DNA of 64,000 nt, from assembly GCA_964016985.1 (NCBI GenBank), contig OZ024823.1, forward strand, positions 64,624,514 to 64,688,513. The letters are read 5' to 3'. Below, in pieces: positions 44,943-56,411 of the stretch (position 1 is the first letter of the stretch; each line of letters begins with the position of its first letter). The notes below the pieces were generated by a model. That model searched no databases, was not told the DNA's origin, and saw only the letters and a program-made list of their open reading frames with translations. Made by a program: the position numbers and the translations under genes. Source of the stretch: Anodontia alba (lineage: Eukaryota > Mollusca > Bivalvia > Lucinida > Lucinidae).

Positions 44943-45243
44943 ACTGACCGTTCTAAGGCAGTGGTCCCGGTGTTAGTCTTACTCTTTGTTGCTTTGTGGT
45001 TTATTCTACGAGGCGATTTGTTTTATGTCTTACCTTGTGTTATTTTGTTAGTGTGTTTTTCAGTCCTTTTAGCATTGCGATTACCTCGCTTGGGGAAGAG
45101 AGAGCTAATCTTAGTGCTTTTCGTACGTTTGTTCGATTTGCGCTTGTTTGGTTTTGTCTGTTTCCTCTTCCTCTTGGTGTCTAGATAGGGCTGCGGTTTG
45201 TGACTGTGGCACTCCCTGGACTTTTCTCTTACCTTTTTTTCCA
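44943..45243 (-). repeat. GGTAAGAG repeat family, copy F
   Basis: On the minus strand it starts with the A-run and ggtaagagaaaagtccaggg at about 45,243 and is truncated at 'cagttt' (about 44,943). Confidence 0.8.
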
Positions 45244-45249
45244 AAAAAA

Positions 45250-46096
45250 AAAGCACTTGCATAGGCCAGACCAATTTTTGGCCATTAATTTAATTTTAGG
45301 GTAAATATTTGAGAACAAAACACAGAAATGGTTTTAATTTAAAATAAAACGCCAGACAAAAACCGTCTTTCAAAATGTTGTTAAAAGGACAGTAGGAGCA
45401 TGGTTTATAGCATTTGCATTCCTACAAACATGCACAGAGACAGAGGTCACTGATAAAACTTGGCAAGCCTTTCCTTTTGAAAGGAAACTTTATTATTTAA
45501 TTATGATTATTTCTGTAATATTTGATAGTTTGGCATTTCTCCACTCGCTCTGAGTCAGTCCAGAGTTAGTGATGACCAGGGATAGACTTACGTTGCCCTT
45601 AGCTGGCATTGTTTAGCAATTTATATGCCTAATTACTTAGGGATATATGTATAATTTTGCAGTAATGATGTAGGAGAAAGGGTTAAGACGAACATCCATT
45701 AAATTATCATCATCATCATCATCGTCGTCGACGTCGTCGTCGTTGTCTACCCCATGAATCCATCCCTGGATACGAAATGATCACCTGAATGAAAACAAAC
45801 ACATACCGTAACACTTGTAGAGACGCCACGATCCTCTCGTATTGCTGTCATTGGGTTGTGGATATCAATTAGACTATGTTGGATATGAGCTTAACTATAC
45901 CTAATTTAGTGCCACAGAGGCCTTTCTGTTATTTAAACTTCATCAGTGTGGCGAAACCCCAAAAGTTTGGAAATGAAACGTATGATGCGCATGTCTTTGC
46001 AAGCAGTAAGACATACTGAAAGCAAAATAAGCCTAAAAAAGTGGATCCCCGAACCCGCAAAGATACATGTCATTTTGACAAGTCAGTCTTAGTTTT

Positions 46097-46128
<32 letters not shown>

Positions 46129-46190
46129 GAATTTGTACTATAACAAAGATTGAGGTATAAAAATAGTTGTTTAATTCAGTACCTAAGTAC
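45250..46190. other. Spacer with microsatellites
   Basis: An (ATC)n/(GTC)n run at about 45,706-45,748, a T-run at about 46,102-46,128 and the 45,551-45,620 repeat. No gene. Confidence 0.45.
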
Positions 46191-46199
46191 TGATTTTAA

Positions 46200-47925
46200 C
46201 ACCGCAGTATCAACCCCAGCACTTAGGATACGGAACAACATAGCAAGCCTGTCGAGGTAGCGTCTGTGTTGAAGGGTCTCCCATCCAAGGCTCTGGACCA
46301 TGTTGGTGACACATCCTGGAGTGCGTTCAGTGTAGTAACGGTGTACAAATCTGATTGCCCTATGCTGTTCTTGTTCCAGGCTGTGAATATCGGTCGCTAG
46401 GTGAGGGCTGAGTGGAGGAGTATTCCAGTATGGGTCGTTCTAAACTGTATAGGCGGCTGACTTCACTGGAGCTGAACAGTCACTAAGGTTACGGCGAATA
46501 AAACCAAATGTTCTGTTGGCCTTGTTGACTGTGCTTTCTATGTGCTTTCAGGTGAGGTCCTTTCTGATAGTGACACCCAAGTACTTGCTACTGTCTGCTA
46601 TCTCTAGTGTGTGGTCGTGGATTTGGTTAGTAGTATTGATGGTATGTCGTCTGTTGGTGCCGATCCTAATGTCGCTGCATTTCTTGGGGTGGAATTTCCT
46701 CTGCCACGTTTCTTCTCAGCGCTCTAGGGCTGATAGGTCTTCCTGTAGGAGGGCTGAGTCTCAGTTTGACTGTATGTGTCTGTAAAGTGGACAGTCATCT
46801 GCAAATAGCCTGGCACTGGAGTGCTTTGTTGATTCCGGAAGGTCATTAATAAACGCCAAGGAAAGCAGAGACCCGAGGACTCTGCCCTGAGGCACCACAG
46901 AAAGTGTGTCAACTTCAGTAAATCTGGTACCATCAAGGAGGATCGACTGTTTTCGTTAGTGCAGGAATAATTCAATCCATCGTAGAGTGCAGAAGGCGAT
47001 GATGAGGGACCTTATCGAACGCCTTCGCAAAATCCAGGCGGATAGCTTCTACTTGGCCTTACCTGTCAAATGTCTAGCAGTTATCTGTATAGTCGAGATG
47101 AGCTGAGTTCCGCAGGATCACTTGGCTCTGAACTCATGTTGTTTGTCAGTGAGAATCCTGTGCTTGTCAAAATGTCCCATTACTGAACTATGAACGATGT
47201 GTTCAAGGACCTTGCAGACAAGAGACTTAAGTGATAGTATGATGGAGTGTGCTTCTTACCCTTCTTGAAGATGGGGACTACAAAGGCATTCTTCCAGTCA
47301 GATGGTACTTCACCAGTGTCGAGAGGGTATTGGTATAGTCTGGTTAAATAAATGTAAAAAGATTGCCTTTAGAAACAAAGAACACACTACAGATTAGAAA
47401 ATGGGAGTCTCGGTTTTATTGAGGTCAGCAGTTTTTAGAATGAATGCAGCAATAGCATCTGGGCCTGTCGCTTTGCGAGAGTAGTTTTTAGACACTTTTA
47501 TTTTGGACGTCAATATTTGCCATGGTAGGATGTGGGCTGGGGCCTTTAGATGGCATCTTGTCTTCTCTAGTGTACGCCGATACAAACTAGTTATTCAAGA
47601 TCTCAACTTTGGAGCTGCTGTCACTGTGAATGAAGCCATCTTTAATTTTCATAGGAGCAACGCCTGTTGATTCCTGCCGTTTGCCCTTGACGTATAACCA
47701 GAACACTTTGGGGTTTTCTTGAAAGTCATTACTCACTACCTCTTCCATATAATGCTTACGGACTGATCTGAGGTCTCTCTGAGTCTGGCAAATGATCTGT
47801 TTGTATCTTTCCCAGTCAGCCTTCCTGTATGCTCTGTATTTGCGCCTTATTGTGCGGCGAGTCGAGTATCTACTCAAGGATGCGAATTTCCTATTTCGTC
47901 TCAGAACAGTCTGTCCCAAATATCA
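46200..47925 (-). pseudogene. LINE fragment, second jockey/CR1-like copy
   Basis: The upstream linker (47,587-47,919) reads RTIRRKYRAYRKADWERYKQ and VFWLYVKGKRQES. Then come ATGPDAIAAFILK (the GPD motif before RT), a badly broken RT, DDCPLY-like remains near 46,790 and palm-distal sequence to 46,200. An LTR-like piece (about 47,345-47,425) is inserted after the GPD motif. Relation to the 40-41.5 kb copy is seen in shared architecture and tail words. Confidence 0.75.
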
Positions 47926-48075
47926 TTGATAAGAACAAGGAATTATTTTTCACAAACATTTTTGAACACGAAATAAATTAACACCTTGAACTAAAAAAAC
48001 ATTGCCCATAAGTGAGCGTAATCCAAACATTATCCTAAAACATACAAATAACCACGGTTCACTCTAAAAAAAATC

Positions 48076-49953
48076 TTAATCATCGCGAGGAATATTTGTT
48101 TTGAAATCTTTTGTTTTTGTCTCGTCGTTTTTTTTTTCCTGAAGGAATCTCTTCATCGCCTCAGATTCACGAATGATTGGACGAACACCATACGGAGATC
48201 CACAGGCTCTCAGAAATGCTGTAGTGGTCATCTCCTGTTCCAGGTACTTGTTCCAGTATTTCTCCAGGGAAGTCTCCAGACGCGACGATACCCCATTGGC
48301 TGCCTCGTTGTAGGACACCGTTCCTCAGGGCCAACTCGATTAAGGTCGCCTAGAGTTTCAGCAGATGCCAGTCTTGCTGTTGAGCCGATGATGCCAAACT
48401 GAAAAGAGAAAATATTTTGCGTATCATTTAAAAATAGAAATCCAGATTTTTAGCTTGTATTGGATGATGAAAAACATTAAGCTACTATAATGTCTATGAA
48501 AATATACAGAATATGTCCAGGAAGAGTTAACAAATAACAAATAAAAGTGACACCAAGAGGAAGAGCAAGCAAACCATGTGACGCTCGAAAGGCCTATCAG
48601 ATACATTAAAATCATAATCAGGTGCAAGCTAAAGATCTGAATTTCAATTCTTATATTTACATTTTAATATATATGTATCAAATATTTAATAGTATTCTAC
48701 CTAATAGAGAATATTTTTTCAAGTACCCGCATTTAAGTTTGCTTAACATCCGATTCGGACAGCTTGCACGTTACCGTCAAGGTATCCGAATCGGAACAGC
48801 TTGCACATTACCGTCAAGGTAATATAAGTTCGACGTCATAACGTCATTTACGGAAACAACATTAAATATGCAAATATTCAAAAATGAAAGAGACGGTTGC
48901 AAATATTTTTTGTTTGTCTCAAGTACGACTAAATAATAAACCGTTTTTTTTTCTCATTCTTAAAACAAGATTGCGCAAAAGCTGTATCTGAGCCCCAACG
49001 TGAGAAAACGTACCTTCTGGAAAGTACGAAGACTGCAGTCAGTCTGCACCCACGTAGTTTGATCAGTCTTCCTTGTCTGCATGAAAAAAAAAAACAACAA
49101 AAAACTTTGTATCTTTGCCTATCCAAAATGTGCCCACTGAAGATTCAGATCGCACTGTGAATGCGCAGGCCGGTCTGAACCTTTGCTATACGCACTTGTA
49201 CAAAGGAAGTTTTCCGACGTTGCAGCTCATATGTATGTTGCCTTAAATTTGCTTTCAAGTACTTAAAAGTAAAGACGCATATTCATGTAAGGGTATAGAT
49301 TATTTAACGACGATCACTAAGTTGATATAAATACTGGTTTGTAAACCGGTGTCGCGTTTGCACTTTTAATTATGGACAATGTTCCGAAGAAGTACGCCGA
49401 ATAGACACCAGTAGAACATTATCATCATCCTCATCATCATCATCGTCATCCTGTATGCTGTGATCGCTAATTACTCTGGATACGATCGACGTACGTCTCG
49501 TCCATTAGCACGGTATCATCGACAGTATGCTGCAATTATAAAAAAAGACGATAAAAAATAAGTAAAAGAAGAAGATGGTGTTTATGAAAATTGTATGCAA
49601 ACTGTATTTTGATATCACTGACATGGCGTACCGGTTCAACGACTGACGAACATGCATTCGAAATGACTACTTTTTACAGCACAATCGGTATTCTAGGGAG
49701 CAGTTACATCAGGTATATAGTCGCTATAGTATCATTTTGATGTACTTAATATAGTGTTGTTTTCTTTCTTGTGTTTGAATAAAGATTATGCGAATGGAAT
49801 GACGAACAATGGGCAGTGGACTGACGGATAGACAGACCTGGTCATGATTTGTTACGTTTTGCAATTCATCATACTTTTAGAGTTATCAAGTATATATAGA
49901 AACTCTTATCAGAGACGTACACTTACTTATTAACTTACACTTCGACGTGCCAT
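48076..49953 (-). CDS. Probable three-exon host gene, product unknown
   Basis: Exon 1 coding part 49,939-49,953 (ATG and four more codons, donor GTAAGT at 49,938). Exon 2 is 49,014-49,076 (acceptor TTTTTTCATGCAG, donor GTACGT), 21 codons including DQTTWVQTDCSLRTFQK. Exon 3 is 48,076-48,398 (acceptor TTCTCTTTTCAG), beginning FGIIGSTARLASAETLGDLN and ending LRACGSPYGVRPIIRESEAM...PRDD-stop. All junctions are phase 0. In exon 3 the two open parts are in different frames, joined near 48,320 by what looks like a single missing base. The predicted protein is about 130 residues, basic, with a helical middle and no signal peptide or known domain. It may be a real gene with an assembly error or a recent pseudogene. 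Confidence 0.45.
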
Positions 49954-50059
49954 GAGTCCAGAATGTCTAGATCTTCTTAGGCTGATGCACTAACTTCCAG
50001 AACTGGTGGATCCTCCATAGTTTCCCAGGCTCTTTCCCAGGGACTCTTTGAAAACAGGA

Positions 50060-50785
50060 GAAATGCAAACATGCGAAAAATAGATAATGAACAATATACT
50101 CCACGCAGTGAAATTAAAGTCAGTTTTAAGAATTTGTTATCACTTGTTTGTTTTACCTGGCTAAAATTGTCAGAAATCTGTGCCTTAAATTTCCGAGAAA
50201 ATTAGCAGGCCTGAGGACAAGGCTTATAAGCGACACAGTCTCTTGATTGGCTTTGAGAAGTCACCCTGGTGACTTTACTCTGGATGCTTGTGATAGTGAA
50301 AATGAGCAACAGTCACTCTTGTGACTTTCTTAACTCAGGATGCGTTCAGGATAGCCGACACTACTGACGTTTGGTTTTAGATTAAGTCAGAAACCTACCT
50401 TGGCAAACAAGGCTCAGATTTACGGATAAATCTAACTCTTGTTTGCTATTAAGCACAAGAAACCACGTGACAAGTAGATAAATTTCAAGAATCTAATCTG
50501 TCATTTTTTCCTTCTTTCTTCAACAATTACAGCATAAACAATGAGTAAGCTACAACGCAAATTATGAAACAGAATTACTTCAATCAAAAGACAGGTCAGC
50601 ATGTAATTAAAATCCCATCATCTGTTTGTGATTCTCAGACAAATTTTACCTATTGAACCGACATTCTTATAATCATAAGTGCCAAAATAATAAACTATAA
50701 TGCCAGGGATAACTGCGCAAAAATGACTAAAATAATTAGTAAATTTAGAACCAAAGCAAAAATTAAAAGCCATATTTTAAGATGA
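50060..50785. other. Spacer, possible 5' flank of the three-exon gene
   Basis: AT-rich. No coding sequence was seen. A promoter for the minus-strand gene at 48-50 kb could lie here, but no element can be singled out. Confidence 0.35.
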
Positions 50786-50789
50786 CATT

Positions 50790-51475
50790 TTGTGCAAAAG
50801 AATTCGGTGGCCCCATCTCATCGATACCAATCCGATCTAAAGGGTAAACCGCACGGTACTGTTGAAGTGGGGCCTTGGGCACTTTAACTGGTTGGGTAGT
50901 CCTGCTTCACTCTTTACACATATTCACATGAAGTCGTATACTCCTTGTACTTATACCAATAAACACATTTCAAACCCGTTCTAATGTTCTATTCATTCCA
51001 GAGTGTCCTGCAAAAACATCGTCATGGCACATTTTAAGTACTGCCTTTCGCAGAAGTTTTGGTACAAGTAGTTGAAAATATTTCTTTACTATTTTCAAGT
51101 ATTATACTCTGGAATAAAATATGACCTTTCTTAACAACGTTGTCCCAGGTTAACTAATGTTTGAGCACATCTGGGTCCATTCCATTCACTTCTTCTCTGG
51201 TGGGTGGTTGTCCTTTATCTAACCACTCATGTAATATTCCTAGGTCTGGGCCCTCCCGCTGAAGGATCCCTATATCCTTTGCTGACTAATTGGGCAAATA
51301 AGGAGCCTCTGTCGGTCTCCGCTGTTCCTTCTAATTTTCTTGATTTTGGGTATCTTTCTCTTTGCGCATTTGTTATGCAGCTACTTTCAGTGTCTAGTTG
51401 TATTCCTGTCTACAACAATATCTATGTCCTTCTGAAATGTCTAGCTCATAGATAACATTCTAGCGGGCTCCTCAC
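50790..51475 (-). pseudogene. Gypsy-type RNase H-integrase linker and zinc-binding domain
   Basis: Broken frames on the minus strand read PSAGGPDLGILHEWLDKGQP and EEVNGMDPDVLKH, then KMCHDDVFAGHSGMNRTLER (His pair of the H2C2 integrase domain, about 51,000) and APLQQYRAVYPLDRIGID before the integrase core, which is missing. It is a different Gypsy lineage from the nested one. It lies immediately before the Polinton. Confidence 0.6.
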
Positions 51476-51652
51476 TAATAAATTCAATAGATAAAACACC
51501 TACCCATTTATGGAACCAGGTGGATCCTTGCTGCCACATGTACCAGGTCACGCCCTCTCTCACGGTGACGTCAGTATGTGCTGGAAACAATAAGAATAGG
51601 GTGACTACAAAAGAGAAAGGTGATGATGTTAAAGATCACGAATCACAACTCA

Positions 51653-51920
51653 AGTAGCAGCGGGGGGGAGGGGGGGGGGGAATGCACCACTTTTTTTGGG
51701 GGCCCCAAAAGGGCTCCCGCGTAGACAACAATTCTGTATGTACGTCTAGACGAGACGACTTCCTTGCGCGTGCGGCCGCGCTTCGGCTCTTCCTGAGGCC
51801 CGAGCCCCTGCGGCCCCCAAGTGAGCATAGTGAGAGCCCCTGGGGACGGCCCCCACCCTCGCCGGCCTTGGGGCTCATCTATTAAAGAAGTGGGTGACTG
51901 ATGATATACCACTACAAGCG
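51653..51920. repeat. Presumed left terminal repeat of the Polinton
   Basis: Non-coding, with G-runs and two near-inverted blocks. It should recur inverted at the far end of the element outside the window. The exact inner limit is not known. Confidence 0.4.
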
Positions 51921-51922
51921 AC

Positions 51923-52186
51923 ATGCCTAAGGGACACAACACATGCAAATGGCTGACCTTGAGTTCAACGGAGCTCTGTGGTAAAAGCTGTCTTACGGAC
52001 TTTTGTAAAGTTCATCTGGTGAGACTCCGTAAAGGCTCACTCACTCAGCCCTGCCGGGGTTGTGGGGTAGTAACTAACACGCAACAGCTCTGTTTGCAGT
52101 GCGGGTATAGGATTGAGCAGTGTCGTGCAGCAAGAGCGGCACAAAAGGAATTTGCGCGCCTCGCCGCCATCGAAATTTCCATTTAG
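51923..52186 (+). CDS. Small Cys-rich zinc-ribbon-like protein
   Basis: 87 residues. Cys/His spacing: CGKSC, then DFCKVH, then PCRGCGVV and LCLQCGY, giving two probable zinc-binding units. The C-terminal tail is Ala/Arg-rich and helical. It is the first gene after the presumed terminus and lies 35 bp before the polymerase start, on the same strand. Similar small zinc proteins occur at this place in related Polintons as far as I recall; the function is unknown and could be regulatory or DNA-binding. The frame is intact, and ATG at 51,923 is the only good start. Confidence 0.65.
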   Translation: MPKGHNTCKWLTLSSTELCGKSCLTDFCKVHLVRLRKGSLTQPCRGCGVVTNTQQLCLQCGYRIEQCRAARAAQKEFARLAAIEISI

Positions 52187-52220
52187 AGAAAGCGATTCAA
52201 GAGATATACCCATCTGACAC

Positions 52221-54407
52221 ATGGCTACTATCACTATGGATGACCTGATCGAAGAAATACTCGCAGATTACGAGCCAAGGTTCATCCTCGATGAGCCCAT
52301 TCCAGAAGCTGAGGAAAGACTCCTCCCCCGGCCACTTCGACCACAGTGGCCATTTACCGACCTGGATCGTGTCCCTCACCCAGTAAGACTCCCGGCTTAC
52401 GAGCCGTGGGTCGAGATACTTAACGACGCCAAAGACGAAATCAAGGTAGATGGCGCCGCCGCGGTCTTCTCTACATGGAGGGTTGAAGGAGAAAACCCGC
52501 TGGACATCGGTGATGTCGAGATCACTGGCACTGGACGCTCGGATGGCCGACGTCTGGGCTACCCAACTTCTGGCGGCTCTCCCAGGGGGCACGGAGTTTC
52601 TCCTGAGAATCAAGTTTCTCCGGGAGAAAACTGAAGATGATTGGGTCCTTGAAGACAAGTTTGATCCAGTCCAGGCTGAGCGAAAGGGCCGGGGGGTCGT
52701 CGAGGTCGCTCGGAACACAAGCCCTGGGGTATTGACTGGAATCGACAGTGTGTTCTATCAGAACGCCTACCCCGCCACCGCAGTTGTCTACGGCCTCTAC
52801 CCCGTCAGGGATCCAGATCCTGCCAACCTAGCCCCGTTAAGAGATGGTGACCTCAACTGTGTGGCCCAGAGAGTTGTGGAGCACTTTGAGGGCGCTTTGA
52901 GAGGCCAGGGACTTACACCCGCACGGTGACAAAAGATCCAGGAATGGGACGAGAGAGTTCACGAAACCGGCGCCTCGGTCGATGACGTAGCTGAGCTGGA
53001 AAAGATCCTCAAAAGAGCAATCATCTTGAGGGACATTGCTGGTGAGGACATCTACAACAGTGGCAAGTACCAGAGAGGTGGCAACGGAGTCAGAGGCATA
53101 GTAGAACTCATCTACCACAACGGCCATGCCTGGCCCAAAGACCTCCACTTCCCCCAGAGTAGATAGGTCCACATCTACGAGGGCAACGTCTGGCACGCCA
53201 TCCGGGAAGTCACACAGGGCGAGCCATTAGCGGTCTGGCTCCTGGGCGGTCAAGACCGACAGCTCTCTGTCGACCAGTTCGTGCTCCAGGACGCCGCACC
53301 TACAGGACACGAGAGGCCCACGAAAGACTCAAAGCGATCTGCGCCAAACTGGGCAACCCTGAACTTGCTGAGAGAGCCTTTGGCGAAAACCACGCGGCTA
53401 GCATTATGGCAAAGGAAAGGAACGGCTGGAAGCCAACCCCAGCCAACCTCCTCCCAGACATCGAGAAGGCCTGCGTGGAGCACGGGCACGGCGGCCTCTG
53501 GAACTCGATGGGTTATGACACGAGGGAAGTCACTTCTATCGACATGAAGGCCTGCTATCCGGCATCCTTCCAGGGTATGGGTGAAGCCAAACCCTATTTC
53601 GAGCGGTTCGGGCATCCGACTCACCGCATGACCCGCGTGGCAATTAATGGCCCTCTCCCCAAAGACATAGGCACAGGCTTCGCCGAGGTTCAAGAATGGG
53701 AGTTTGAGGCTACCTGCCATCCGGTCATCCCTGCCTGGTTTGGAAGGCATTTCTCCGAAGGCGGTTGGGTCCCGACACAGCTCCTTGCCTTCCTGGCAGA
53801 GTCTGGCCTGCTGAGGTCTCTCAAAGTCAGGCAGGCGATCATCTCCTTCGAGAAGCAGACTGATGTTTGGTTGCCGAATGCAGGGACCGGGCCTGCTCCG
53901 TCATCGGCAAATTCACCCAGGGCAGCAAGGCAGATGGAAAAAGGCTCACAAGGAGGTTGGTGACCGACTGCGGCGAGCTCGACTACCTTGTCCGGGACAC
54001 CCGCCTCTCGGGCACTTTGGTCGGAGCGCCAATGAAGTGCGAGCTGGGTCACATCCCACATCAACCTCCTCTCAATGCTTTCAAGGTTTGAACCCGATGA
54101 GGCCGTCCGAGTGGCAACCGACTCCATCTATGTAAAGAAAACGGCGCTCTGCAAGCTCGAGGGGGTCGGTGCCTACAAGCCTCATGAGGTGCACCCAAAA
54201 GGGCATTGCCGCATCTATCTCACCTACCACGACAAGGCAACCCCGAGGCCGCCACGAGATGGGATTGCCCCAGCCCAGTGGCGTGACAAGGGCGAGAGCC
54301 TCTACATGCCGATGGAACACGCAGCCTACCTCGCCAAGCCTGACTACAAAGCAACAAAAAGGGACCTAACTCCCAGCACCGCGCCGCGCCACGACGGCAT
54401 CAGCTGA
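52221..54407 (+). pseudogene. polB: Protein-primed-type DNA polymerase B (broken)
   Basis: Family B polymerase that would replicate the element. The N-terminal part starts at ATG 52,221 (MATITMDDLIEEIL). Palm motif A is SIDMKACYPASFQ (about 53,540), motif B the segment with VIGKFTQGSK (about 53,895) and motif C VATDSIYV (about 54,115; family form DTDS, here preceded by Ala). Frame breaks at about 52,540, 53,290, 53,865 and 54,050, and in-frame TGA (52,927) and TAG (53,164), make it inactive as read. The helicase follows immediately in another frame, so the ancestor probably made one large polymerase-helicase protein. Exonuclease motifs were not identified with confidence. Confidence 0.8.
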
Positions 54408-55288
54408 GCTACCTAAACGGCGGCGGGGGCAGCGGCAAAACCACGCGAGCGATCGAGCTCTCCCGTACCAGAAACCCCCTCGTCTTCACCCCGACCCATC
54501 GCCTGGCCAAAGAGATGCGGGCCAGGGGCGTCCAGGCCCAGACCTATCACAGCTTCTTCCGCTGGAGCGGCCAAACGGACTGGACGCCCGAAAGGATGGG
54601 ACAGAAATTCGTTCCCCGTGTGATCATCTGGGACAAGGTCTGCACAGTGCCCCGCCCCACTCTGGAAACCTTCCTCGACTGGCTCGAGGGTCGGGGCGTC
54701 CAGGTCATCTGCTGTGGCGACCAGGGGCAGCCGCCCCCAATCGCCGGAGAAATGCCACACGACTGGCTCCGCGAGCATGTCGCCTATTACGAAGAGGTCG
54801 AGGTAGACCACAGAGCCAAAGACCCTCTTCTCAAGGCCCGCAAGAAGCGAATCCGCCTTCAGCCCGACAGGGTCCAGTGCCGAGAGGTGTGAAAGGCGCT
54901 TCCTGGTTGCCTCGGGTGGGAGCGCTTCGTGGAGGCCTGGAAGCCATGTGATCTCATCTTGACCTCAAGGCAGAAGATTCGCGACCGGGCCCAGAGGCTG
55001 CTGTTCGAGCGCCATGAGGAGTATTTCCCGGACACCTCCGTGCCTCTGCTATACCGCCCCAAAGACACTCGGCGGCAAAACATCATGGTCACCATCCCCG
55101 GGCCCTTGCTGGATGGCAGGCCAGACCGGCAGGAGCTCGTCCTGAACGACCGCCCTCTAGCTCGCCAGGCTGGTAAAGGAAGCGAACGTCAACTCCCGAT
55201 GGGACTTTCTGCTCCTCGAGACCAACTGGGCGGCCAGGAACTACAGAGGAGGGCTTTTGTGTGCCGCGGCGCAGCGTCTTGGCCTTGA
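54374..55288 (+). pseudogene. Superfamily-1 helicase domain following PolB (broken)
   Basis: The Walker A motif LNGGGGSGKTTRAIEL lies at about 54,413-54,460. VFTPTHRLAKEM corresponds to motif Ia. The Walker B strand reads VIIWDKVCTV, with Lys where a Glu is expected after Asp. Motif III is CCGDQGQPPPIAG. A TGA at 54,890 interrupts the frame, which continues in the same phase with PCDLILTSRQKIRDRAQRLL. It shifts again at about 55,150, and the tail overlaps the convergent integrase gene. This is a Pif1/RecD-like arrangement. It presumably unwound DNA during element replication. Catalysis would be doubtful even without the stop because of the Walker B change. Confidence 0.7.
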
Positions 55289-55972
55289 TGGCATCAGAGG
55301 GCTTTTTGCCAGTCGACCTGGTCACTTCTCCGTTCAGAGCTGCGACAACTGCGGGCAATCGCTTAACCCACTCAGTCGACCTTTGACCTGAAGGAAGCCG
55401 CATCTCCTGGGCATACTGGTGCCCGAAGAGGCGTTCAGCCAGCGTCCGGTTGAAGCGTTCTACGATCCCTTGGTCCCGGTGGGTGTCAACCCGACCGCGC
55501 CAGACCTCGACCCCGTGTTTGGCGAGCAGCTGGCTCACCGCACCCATGAACTCACGCCCGGGGTCAACCTGGAGAAGCTTAGGCCACTTCAATGGCCCCC
55601 GTCTGTAGATGCGAGACAGAGCATCGGCGACCTCTTTAGCCTCTTTTGTGGCCAGAGGCTCGGCCTCTTTGTAGCGTGAGGCTACATCAACGACCGTGAG
55701 AGCGTAGCGGAAGGTTTTCCGCCCAACACGGTCGTGTGGCAGAAAGAGCAGATCCGCCTGGTGGACCTCGTTGGGCACCGCCACGTCAACCTTCGGCCGC
55801 GGTACGCGCCGTGGGGCAGGCAGATAGATCTGCCAGATGGCATGCCTTTTGAGCCAGTCCTTGGCCTGCTGCTCAGTCACCTTTGCTGCAGACGCCAGCT
55901 TCTCGATGGCTGCGAGCCCCTTCCAGTAGCCTCGGGGCTGTAGTATAGGGCAGATAGCTTACTGTCGGCCAT
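55089..55972 (-). pseudogene. Polinton integrase (rve family)
   Basis: The retrovirus-type integrase core has the acidic triad in HQADLLFLPHD (D, about 55,760), LLQVDPGREF (D, about 55,590) and QGIVERFNRT (E, about 55,455). The C-terminal part has PSGVDVRFLYQPGELEGG, a chromo- or SH3-like strand set. The probable ATG is at 55,970-55,972. One base appears missing at about 55,935, after which the frame is open to 55,089. Near 55,130 the frame probably leaves the true C-terminus. The 3' end overlaps the helicase gene tail on the opposite strand. It would insert the element with a 6-bp duplication. Confidence 0.82.
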
Positions 55973-56106
55973 TGCTACTAAGGTATTCCAGCAGCCTGAT
56001 CAGCCTCCAACATGCGGACGCCACAGGCTCAGGAAGCTGTCCAGTTGTCGCCCGGAGGTTGGTCGGGCCAGCCAGCATCCCCGCGGCGAACCGAATGGCT
56101 GCCCGT

Positions 56107-56166
56107 TCATCTTGCTACAAGGGCGTTCACCAGGGCGCCCCCAACGAGCATTGCGATGCTTGCCAT
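56107..56166 (-). pseudogene. Remnant of a small Polinton gene
   Basis: Starts at ATG 56,166, overlapping the stop of the upstream gene (TAATG). It reads 19 residues, MASIAMLVGGALVNALVAR, then stops. The start resembles small glycine/alanine-rich membrane proteins of Polintons, of which the rest is lost or out of frame up to the integrase at 55,972. Confidence 0.4.
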
Positions 56167-56405
56167 TACTTCATGATATCAGCAGGTATGATCCCCTGTT
56201 TAATTAGCAGGTCCTTGGTTCCCATGGCCAGAGCGACGTCTAGCACCACCATGCCGACGTCACGGGGTGTGAAGTCAAGCTTCGTGGGGCTACCCCCCAT
56301 CGCCATCTTGCCAAGCCGGGCGTATCCCGTGGCCAAGCCCGAGACTACGGCGATGTGGTAGAGCGCGTTCACGATCATCTTCCCGTCGGTTGCTGGAGTC
56401 GTCAT
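56166..56405 (-). CDS. Small Polinton protein of 79 residues, probably membrane-associated
   Basis: Intact frame from ATG 56,405. It has two moderately hydrophobic segments (NALYHIAVVSGLATGYA and VGMVVLDVALAMGTKDLLIK) and ends GIIPADIMK. The stop overlaps the next start in the same direction, showing tight packing. A protein of this kind is a regular member of related Polintons to my knowledge, but its role is not known to me. Confidence 0.55.
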   Translation of the reverse strand: MTTPATDGKMIVNALYHIAVVSGLATGYARLGKMAMGGSPTKLDFTPRDVGMVVLDVALAMGTKDLLIKQGIIPADIMK

Positions 56406-56411
56406 GGTTGC

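Noticed and set aside
53250..54811. Long minus-strand frames opposite PolB and helicase (53,250-53,750, 53,690-54,127, 54,413-54,811)
   Set aside because: GC-rich coding DNA gives long antisense frames. The plus strand carries the polymerase and helicase motifs.
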